Shown here: one piece after another, positions 5,584-9,299 of the stretch
Layout of the letters: each line of letters starts with the position of its first letter
Numbering within the stretch: the first letter of the stretch is position 1
Source of the DNA: an uncultured Lachnospiraceae bacterium
Lineage (GTDB): Bacteria > Bacillota > Clostridia > Lachnospirales > Lachnospiraceae
Assembly (NCBI GenBank): GCA_910579805.1
Contig: CAJTWM010000040.1
Location: forward strand, 1 to 9,299
DNA: 9,299 nt
Direction of reading: 5' to 3'
Made by a program: the position numbers and the translations under genes
Notes under the pieces: model-generated
Databases searched by the model: none
What the model was told of the DNA's origin: nothing
Seen by the model: only the letters and a program-made list of their open reading frames with translations

Positions 5584-7986
5584 TTATTTCGCCATTTTCA
5601 GCCTCATATTTGTCGTCAGCTTTGTCGCCTCTTTATATGGTCTGAACAGCATATAAATCATACCGCCGAGGATTACGATGGCTGCAAGCAGGCCGATGAT
5701 ATTCAGGTTTCCTGTAAATGCCGATCCAATCTGGTAAACCATCAGCGCCACCGCGTAAGCCAATCCGCACTGGTAGCCGATCGCAAACCACGTCCATTTT
5801 GCGTTGTTCATCTCCCGCTTGATGGCGCCGATTGCCGCAAAACAGGGGGCACACAGAAGGTTGAACACAAGGAAGGAATATCCCGCAACCATACTAAAGT
5901 TTGCGCCGATTTCAGGCCATCCGCCGGGATAAAGGATACCCATCGTGCCGACGATATTTTCCTTCGCCACAAGTCCCGTAATGGAAGCCACTGCCGCCTG
6001 CCAGTTCCCCCAGCCGAGCGGTATAAATATCCATGCGATCGCACCGCCGATCGCCGCAAGGAGCGACTGATCCATTTCCTCCTCGCCAAGCATCCGGAAA
6101 CCTTCCGCAGTAAATCCAAAGTAAGTCGTAAACCAGATCACGATCGTGGAGAGCAGGATAATCGTACCCGCTTTCTTAATGAAGGACCATCCGCGCTCCC
6201 ACATGGAGCGCAGTATATTGCCCACCGTGGGCATATGGTAAGCCGGAAGCTCCATGACAAAAGGAGCCGGATCTCCAGAAAACATCTTCGTCTTCTTTAA
6301 CATGATGCCGGAAATAATGATCGCCGCCATGCCAACGAAATACGCGCTGGTCGCCACCCATGCGGAGCCGCCGAAGATTGCTCCCGCAACCATTGAGATA
6401 AACGGCACTTTTGCGCCACAGGGAATAAAAGTCGTTGTCATGATCGTCATTCTGCGGTCACGCTCATTCTCAATCGTCCTCGACGCCATAATGCCCGGAA
6501 TGCCGCATCCGGTACCAATGAGCATCGGAATAAAGGACTTGCCGGACAGTCCGAACTTACGGAAGATACGGTCCAGCACAAATGCGATACGCGCCATATA
6601 GCCGCACGCCTCCAGGAATGCAAGGAGCAGGAACAGAACAAGCATCTGCGGCACAAAGCCGAGCACCGCGCCCACACCGGCTACAATACCGTCGTTGATG
6701 AGTCCCACAAGCCAGTCAGCCGCGCCCACAGTTTCCAACGCATTTCCTACAAGCACCGGAACACCGGGAACCCATACGCCGTAGGCTGCCGGATCGGGTT
6801 CTTCGCCATACTGCTCCATCACTGCAAGCGCAGCCTCATAATCGGTAAGGGATGCCGTTTCCACCGTTACCTCCAGTGTCTCATCATCCGCCACCTCATA
6901 AGGAAAATCACCTGCGGGCTCCGCGCCGTTTTCTTCCACATAGGCGTCATAACCGTCCACAATCAGCGCCGCGTCGCCATATTCTCCTGCCGCCTCTTCA
7001 TAAGCAGCGGAACCGATGCCAAGCAGATGCCACCCGTCGCCGAACAGTCCGTCGTTTGCCCAATCCGTAGCGGAGGCTCCCACCGTCACCATGGATATAT
7101 AATACACAAGGAACATGATCGCCGCAAAAATGGGGAGCCCTAAAAAACGGTTGGTGACAATCCTGTCAATCTTATCGGAATTTGTCATCTTTCCCGCAGA
7201 TTTTTTCTTTAAGCATCCTTTGATGATGCTCCCGATATAGAGATACCGCTCGTTGGTGATGATGGATTCCGCATCATCATCCATCTCCTCCTCGGCCGCC
7301 TTAATGTCCGTCTCGATATGGGAAAGAACAGACTCGTTTAACTTCAGCTGCTCTAAAACCTTATCGTCCCGCTCAAACAACTTGATGGCATACCAGCGCT
7401 GCTGTTCCTCCGGCAGTCCGTGTACCGCAGCCTCCTCGATATGGGCAAGGGCGTGCTCGACCGTTCCCGTAAAAGTGTGCATGGGAACCGTCTTTCCGTT
7501 CTGTGCCGCATTGATTGCCGCTTCCGCAGCTTCCATGATGCCGCTGCCTTTCAAGGCAGAAATCTCGACAACCTTGCAGCCCAAAGCCTTCGCCAGCTCC
7601 GCCGTATTAATCTTGTCGCCGTTTTTCTCTACCACGTCCATCATATTGATGGCAACGACAACAGGGATGCCAAGCTCGGTAAGCTGTGTGGTCAGGTACA
7701 GGTTTCTCTCCAGATTCGTGCCGTCGATAATATTTAAGATGGCATCCGGGCGCTCGCTGATGAGATAGTTTCTCGCCACTACTTCCTCCAGCGTATAAGG
7801 GGAAAGGGAATAAATACCCGGAAGGTCAGTGATGGTCACGCCGTCATGCCTCTTTAACTTTCCTTCCTTCTTTTCCACCGTAACGCCCGGCCAGTTCCCG
7901 ACAAACTGGTTGGAGCCCGTCAGGGCATTAAATAATGTCGTTTTCCCGCAGTTCGGGTTGCCCGCAAGGGCAATTCGCATACTCAT
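5584..7986 (-). CDS. feoB: Ferrous iron transport protein B
   Basis: An 800-residue FeoB, the membrane permease taking up Fe(II) under control of its own GTPase domain. The G domain has G1 GNPNCGKT (9-16), switch Thr T36 in NWPGVTVE, G3 DLPG (54-57), G4 NMMD (114-117) and G5 SAL (143-145). A helical regulatory domain follows to about 270. The membrane part has its first helix at 281-303, gate regions around GTGCGIPGIMASRT (C494) and FIPCGAKVPF (C523), and the late LLCAPCFAAIG motif (C712, C715). All nucleotide-binding motifs are intact. Between the first helix and the next lies an acidic, Ala-rich insert of roughly 95 residues (about 312-405) that would face outward. AGGAG lies 9 bases before the ATG. 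The gene follows feoA2 with 69 bases between, which contain an operator-like dyad. Confidence 0.97.
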   Translation of the reverse strand: MSMRIALAGNPNCGKTTLFNALTGSNQFVGNWPGVTVEKKEGKLKRHDGVTITDLPGIYSLSPYTLEEVVARNYLISERPDAILNIIDGTNLERNLYLTTQLTELGIPVVVAINMMDVVEKNGDKINTAELAKALGCKVVEISALKGSGIMEAAEAAINAAQNGKTVPMHTFTGTVEHALAHIEEAAVHGLPEEQQRWYAIKLFERDDKVLEQLKLNESVLSHIETDIKAAEEEMDDDAESIITNERYLYIGSIIKGCLKKKSAGKMTNSDKIDRIVTNRFLGLPIFAAIMFLVYYISMVTVGASATDWANDGLFGDGWHLLGIGSAAYEEAAGEYGDAALIVDGYDAYVEENGAEPAGDFPYEVADDETLEVTVETASLTDYEAALAVMEQYGEEPDPAAYGVWVPGVPVLVGNALETVGAADWLVGLINDGIVAGVGAVLGFVPQMLVLFLLLAFLEACGYMARIAFVLDRIFRKFGLSGKSFIPMLIGTGCGIPGIMASRTIENERDRRMTIMTTTFIPCGAKVPFISMVAGAIFGGSAWVATSAYFVGMAAIIISGIMLKKTKMFSGDPAPFVMELPAYHMPTVGNILRSMWERGWSFIKKAGTIILLSTIVIWFTTYFGFTAEGFRMLGEEEMDQSLLAAIGGAIAWIFIPLGWGNWQAAVASITGLVAKENIVGTMGILYPGGWPEIGANFSMVAGYSFLVFNLLCAPCFAAIGAIKREMNNAKWTWFAIGYQCGLAYAVALMVYQIGSAFTGNLNIIGLLAAIVILGGMIYMLFRPYKEATKLTTNMRLKMAK

Positions 7987-8007
7987 AGTTTTCCTCTCCT
8001 TCTTTAT

Positions 8008-8023
8008 ATTAGTTTTCGCTAAC
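8008..8023. promoter_or_regulatory. Operator-like dyad A, between feoA2 and feoB
   Basis: ATTAG-TTTTCG-CTAAC matches the pattern (R)TTAG-N6-CTAA(C) shared by four sites in this cluster. It lies 22-37 bases upstream of the feoB start and just before its ribosome binding site. A site here implies separate control of feoB, but I see only a weak promoter candidate (TTCAGA-18-TAATAT on the minus strand) overlapping it. Confidence 0.65.
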
Positions 8024-8041
8024 TATTTGTCTGAAAATAAA

Positions 8042-8054
8042 GGGGATAACCCCC
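8042..8054 (-). terminator. Short GC hairpin after feoA2
   Basis: On the minus strand GGGG-TTAT-CCCC directly after the feoA2 stop is followed by TTTATTTTC. The stem is only four or five pairs, so any termination would be partial; it may lower feoB transcription from the upstream promoter. Confidence 0.3.
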
Positions 8055-8055
8055 G

Positions 8056-8277
8056 TCAGTCAACCTCAATCATTTCCGCGTCCGCTTTTCGGATGGAAAG
8101 TTCATAACCTCGGACGGTCACCTCAATCGGATCGCCAAGGGGCGCCACCTTGCGGATCTGCACGTCCACACCTTTCGTCAGTCCCATGTCCATGATACGG
8201 CGTTTGACCGCGCCTTCTCCATGGAGTTTTACCACCCGGACGGTATCGCCGATCTTTGCTTCTCTCAGTGTTTTCAT
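8056..8277 (-). CDS. feoA: FeoA, second copy (promoter-distal)
   Basis: A 73-residue FeoA protein: MKTLREAKIGDTVRVVKLHGEGAVKRRIMDMGLTKGVDVQIRKV... through GDPIEVTVRGYELSIRKADAEMIEV. The order is a basic N-terminal strand, the GxVKRRIMDMGLxxGxxV core, APLGDPIEVxVRGYxLSIRKxxA and a final acidic strand, as in canonical SH3-like FeoA proteins. FeoA is a small cytoplasmic partner that binds FeoB and affects its activity. This copy is the one closest to the standard family pattern and lies directly before feoB. The likely ribosome binding site AAGGAG is 13 bases from the ATG, longer than usual, with no better start in frame. An AT-rich hairpin (8306-8323) lies upstream in the leader. Confidence 0.95.
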   Translation of the reverse strand: MKTLREAKIGDTVRVVKLHGEGAVKRRIMDMGLTKGVDVQIRKVAPLGDPIEVTVRGYELSIRKADAEMIEVD

Positions 8278-8305
8278 TTTGATAACTACACTCCTTTCTG
8301 TAGGT

Positions 8306-8323
8306 TGAAAATTTTAATTTTCA
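8306..8323. repeat. AT-rich palindrome in the feoA2 leader
   Basis: TGAAAATT-TT-AATTTTCA has perfect 8-base arms and lies 29 bases before the feoA2 start, about ten bases ahead of its ribosome binding site. As RNA it forms a weak hairpin close enough to affect translation. No function can be assigned. Confidence 0.5.
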
Positions 8324-8394
8324 GCCCGTCCTCCTCGCTTTTTATTGATACATTCAACTCTATGCGGAGAATGCTGTTTTACAGGCATTCCCTT

Positions 8395-8510
8395 ACGCGA
8401 AGCTTAGTACTTCCAAGTCAGCTTGCTGACTTTTCAGCTTGCTGACTTTTCAGCTTGCTCACTTTGCGTCTCCGTCCTTTGGCAGACGTCTTTATAAGTA
8501 CTTTTCGCGT
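8395..8510. repeat. Palindromic repeat element of about 116 bp between the feoA genes
   Basis: The ends are inverted: ACGCGAA then AGTACT at the left (8395-8401, 8406-8411), and the mirror AGTACT then TTCGCGT at the right (8497-8502, 8504-8510). Inside are three tandem 16-base copies (8419-8466) and a CGTCT/AGACG hairpin (8467-8488). A further hairpin GAATGC/GCATTC (8369-8390) lies just outside. The structure resembles a miniature inverted-repeat or dispersed palindromic element inserted in the 234-base gap between feoA1 and feoA2. No coding capacity is seen. Confidence 0.55.
8419..8466. repeat. Three tandem copies of a 16-base unit
   Basis: Copies at 8419-8434 and 8435-8450 are identical (CAGCTTGCTGACTTTT); the third, 8451-8466, differs at two positions. 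The first copy with its left flank makes a perfect palindrome, AAGTCAGC-TT-GCTGACTT. The transcribed region could fold into alternative hairpins, or the copy number may vary by slippage. Confidence 0.8.
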
Positions 8511-8511
8511 T

Positions 8512-8724
8512 TTAGACCATGATCTTCTGCGCCATCTCTTTGCTGACCGCAATGCGGGAGTCCTTCACATTCACGATGACATTGCCCCCGATAGCGCTGA
8601 CCACTGTGACTGCCCCTCCCACGACAAAACCGAGGTTTTCCAAATGTGCCTTAACCTCCTGCTTTCCCCCGATTTTCCTGATGATGTTTTCCTCCCCGAC
8701 TTCTGCTAATGTAAGCGGCATCAT
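8512..8724 (-). CDS. feoA: FeoA, first copy (promoter-proximal)
   Basis: A 70-residue FeoA-type protein: MMPLTLAEVGEENIIRKIGGKQEVKAHLENLGFVVGGAVTVVSAI... ending VIVNVKDSRIAVSKEMAQKIMV. The FeoA fold is recognised from LxxLGFVxGxxVxVVS and the final VNVxDSRIAVSKEMAxKI strand pair, which is the more divergent FeoA type common in Clostridia. Its likely role is the same, a small cytoplasmic SH3-like partner of FeoB, possibly in a complex with the second FeoA. GAAGGT lies 6 bases before the ATG at 8724. The second Met (8721) is equally possible. It is the first gene of the cluster, 115 bases after the predicted transcription start. Confidence 0.93.
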   Translation of the reverse strand: MMPLTLAEVGEENIIRKIGGKQEVKAHLENLGFVVGGAVTVVSAIGGNVIVNVKDSRIAVSKEMAQKIMV

Positions 8725-8748
8725 TCATTCACCTTCTTTTAAATATGT

Positions 8749-8764
8749 ATTAGTTTTTACTAAC
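8749..8764. promoter_or_regulatory. Operator-like dyad B, in the feoA1 leader
   Basis: ATTAG-TTTTTA-CTAAC, the second site of the same pattern, is 25-40 bases before the feoA1 start. A weak minus-strand promoter candidate overlaps it (TTCACA 8769-8774, 19 bases, TACATA 8744-8749), so it could control a second start downstream of the leader hairpin. Confidence 0.65.
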
Positions 8765-8769
8765 CCAAT

Positions 8770-8806
8770 GTGAAAAACAATGGATGCCAGACCCTGTCAG
8801 GCATCC
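8770..8806 (-). terminator. Terminator-like hairpin in the feoA1 leader
   Basis: GGATGCC (8782-8788) and GGCATCC (8800-8806) form a perfect 7-bp stem. A T-T mismatch and a further GAC/GTC stem with a three-base loop continue it inward. On the minus strand ATTGTTTTTC follows. It lies about 33 bases after the predicted feo transcription start, so it looks like a leader attenuator; it could equally end a short transcript from the right. Confidence 0.5.
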
Positions 8807-8821
8807 TTATGTTTTATAGGA

Positions 8822-8837
8822 GTTAGCACTTGCTAAC
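8822..8837. promoter_or_regulatory. Operator-like dyad C, at the feoA1 transcription start
   Basis: GTTAGCA-CT-TGCTAAC is the most symmetric of the four sites, with perfect 7-base arms. It lies immediately downstream of the -10 box and covers about +2 to +17 of the predicted start, a classic position for repression. Confidence 0.75.
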
Positions 8838-8845
8838 CATATATT

Positions 8846-8874
8846 ATAATATGGCTTCCCTTGATTCCTGTCAA
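8846..8874 (-). promoter_or_regulatory. Main sigma-A promoter of the feo cluster
   Basis: On the minus strand consensus TTGACA (8869-8874) is followed after 17 bases by TATTAT (8846-8851). A TATAAT also lies three bases further on. The predicted start is near 8839. Operator-like dyads flank it on both sides (8822-8837 and 8920-8935). Confidence 0.8.
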
Positions 8875-8919
8875 TGTTATTTTTACAACTTACTCAAGTT
8901 TCATCATACTAACCAATAT

Positions 8920-8935
8920 GTTAGGAAATACTAAC
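8920..8935. promoter_or_regulatory. Operator-like dyad D, upstream of the feo promoter
   Basis: GTTAG-GAAATA-CTAAC follows the same pattern, about 46 bases upstream of the -35 box. An extra CTAAC half-site (8909-8913) sits beside it, giving a partly duplicated site. Its distance from the promoter would suit looping or cooperative binding with dyad C, or control of the truncated gene at 8991-9092. Confidence 0.6.
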
Positions 8936-8990
8936 TTATTATTTTGTGCAAAATATCCATAACCCTTACGCCAGTGCCGCGCCCAAAGCC

Positions 8991-9092
8991 TTACAGTCGG
9001 ACATCAAATTCGTCTGCCAGCTCTTTCACTGTTATGTGATGCCGGACAATCAGGATACTGATTATCTCGTTCCTGCGTTCTGCCGCATTCAT
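8991..9092 (-). pseudogene. Truncated HTH (DeoR/HTH_11-type) regulator, 33 codons
   Basis: AAAGGAGG followed 6 bases later by ATG at 9092 opens MNAAERRNEIISILIVRHHI and TVKELADEFDVRL before TAA. The pattern AERRxEIIxILxxRxxxTVKELAxEF is the first part of a DeoR/HTH_11 winged helix-turn-helix, stopping where the recognition helix (usually VSxRTIRRDI) should begin. Intact family members are far longer, so this is a remnant cut by a deletion or frameshift; no continuation is evident in the other frames downstream to 8940. It has its own promoter (9209-9239). The alternative is a real 33-residue peptide. Regulation of the feo genes by the intact ancestor cannot be inferred. Confidence 0.55.
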
Positions 9093-9208
9093 GCCCTGCC
9101 TCCTTTCTGCGAATTTTCCAAACTCATTCTATGGGTAATTGGGGCAATCCACCTGCACTAATTACTCAAATTTTTTTGAACGCTTTTCGATTTATTTTCT
9201 CCGGCGGT

Positions 9209-9239
9209 ATTTTATTGACTTTCCTCCCTATATTGTCAA
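9209..9239 (-). promoter_or_regulatory. Promoter candidate for the truncated regulator
   Basis: TTGACA (9234-9239) and TAAAAT (9209-9214) on the minus strand are 19 bases apart, slightly wide. The start near 9202 would leave a leader of about 110 bases before the ATG at 9092. Nothing else is seen in 9093-9208. Confidence 0.45.
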
Positions 9240-9250
9240 GTGATTTTCCT

Positions 9251-9271
9251 TAAAAATTCAAGGAATTTTTA
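9251..9271. repeat. AT-rich palindrome near the right edge
   Basis: TAAAAATTC-AAG-GAATTTTTA has perfect 9-base arms and lies 12 bases upstream of the -35 candidate. It could be an operator for the gene to the left or the terminator of a gene beyond the window. Confidence 0.5.
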
Positions 9272-9299
9272 TTGTTACTCTCAGATAAATGAGCCAAGG

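Noticed and set aside
5524..6300. Plus-strand open frame of 258 codons opposite the end of feoB
   Set aside because: Antisense to a certain FeoB coding region; it arises from GC-rich codon use on the opposite strand.
6770..7055. FeoB insert read as a sign of a frameshift or foreign domain
   Set aside because: The frame is continuous with FeoB motifs on both sides and the same codon style, so it is a real loop insertion rather than damage.
7253..7768. Plus-strand open frame of 171 codons opposite the FeoB G domain
   Set aside because: Ser/Ala-rich translation is the reverse of FeoB codons, with no promoter or domain signature.
8419..8466. Possible CRISPR-like array
   Set aside because: The three 16-base units are directly adjacent with no spacers, and no cas genes are present; this is a tandem repeat.
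8423..8467. 14-codon GTG-started leader peptide in the feoA1-feoA2 gap (minus strand, after GGAG)
   Set aside because: It is made only of the tandem repeat (VSKLKSQQAEKSAS) and stops inside it; nothing else supports translation.
8740..8850. Metal-sensing riboswitch in the feoA1 leader
   Set aside because: The leader of about 115 bases has one hairpin and a dyad but no multi-helix junction or conserved riboswitch core that I can recognise.
8946..9161. Plus-strand 71-codon frame at the right end
   Set aside because: It is antisense to the truncated regulator, whose ribosome binding site and HTH pattern are clearer.

Overview
The window reads as chromosomal DNA from a low-to-mid GC Firmicute, most likely a gut Lachnospiraceae-type Clostridium relative. 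The reasons are the feo gene cluster with its Clostridia-style accessory proteins (FeoB-associated Cys-rich protein, DUF6110-like protein, a 26-aa membrane peptide), strong AGGAGG-type ribosome binding sites, YesN/AraC-type regulator sequence and a Tn916-like tyrosine integrase. The genus is inference; no rRNA or marker gene is present.

Left part (1-2600), accessory DNA: the start of an IS1634/IS4-type transposase runs leftward off the edge (463 to 1) with its own promoter. A complete tyrosine recombinase (676-1974, +) follows, without a visible xis or other element genes. After it comes a small five-helix membrane protein on the minus strand (2572-2126) with a good promoter. Its 3' end contains a sequence resembling the arm-type site of Tn916 integrase, so this may be the edge of an integrated element.

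Central part (2736-4811, minus): one open frame of 691 codons that is a mosaic of unrelated pieces. In order these are the N-terminal third of a heavy-metal P-type ATPase, an internal piece of an IS5-family transposase, probably a scrap of a sensor histidine kinase, and a response regulator with an AraC-type DNA-binding domain. It is the promoter-distal cistron of the feo cluster and overlaps the preceding gene by 4 bp.

Right part (4808-8940, minus): an extended ferrous iron uptake cluster in the order feoA1, feoA2, feoB, Cys-rich membrane protein, 26-aa peptide, DUF6110-like protein, ATPase fragment. FeoB is a full-length Fe(II) transporter with an intact G domain and an unusual acidic external loop. 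A near-consensus sigma-A promoter lies upstream of feoA1. Four copies of a dyad (R)TTAG-N6-CTAA(C) occur only in the non-coding parts of this cluster: around the promoter, in the leader, and between feoA2 and feoB. They look like operators for an iron- or manganese-sensing repressor. A strong hairpin sits in the feoA1 leader, and a palindromic repeat element of about 116 bp lies between the two feoA genes.

Far right (8991-9299): a promoter and ribosome binding site lead into only 33 codons of what looks like the first helix-turn-helix of a DeoR/HTH_11-type regulator, a truncated gene. The most unusual object is the in-frame mosaic ORF. The best-supported regulatory observation is the fourfold operator set.
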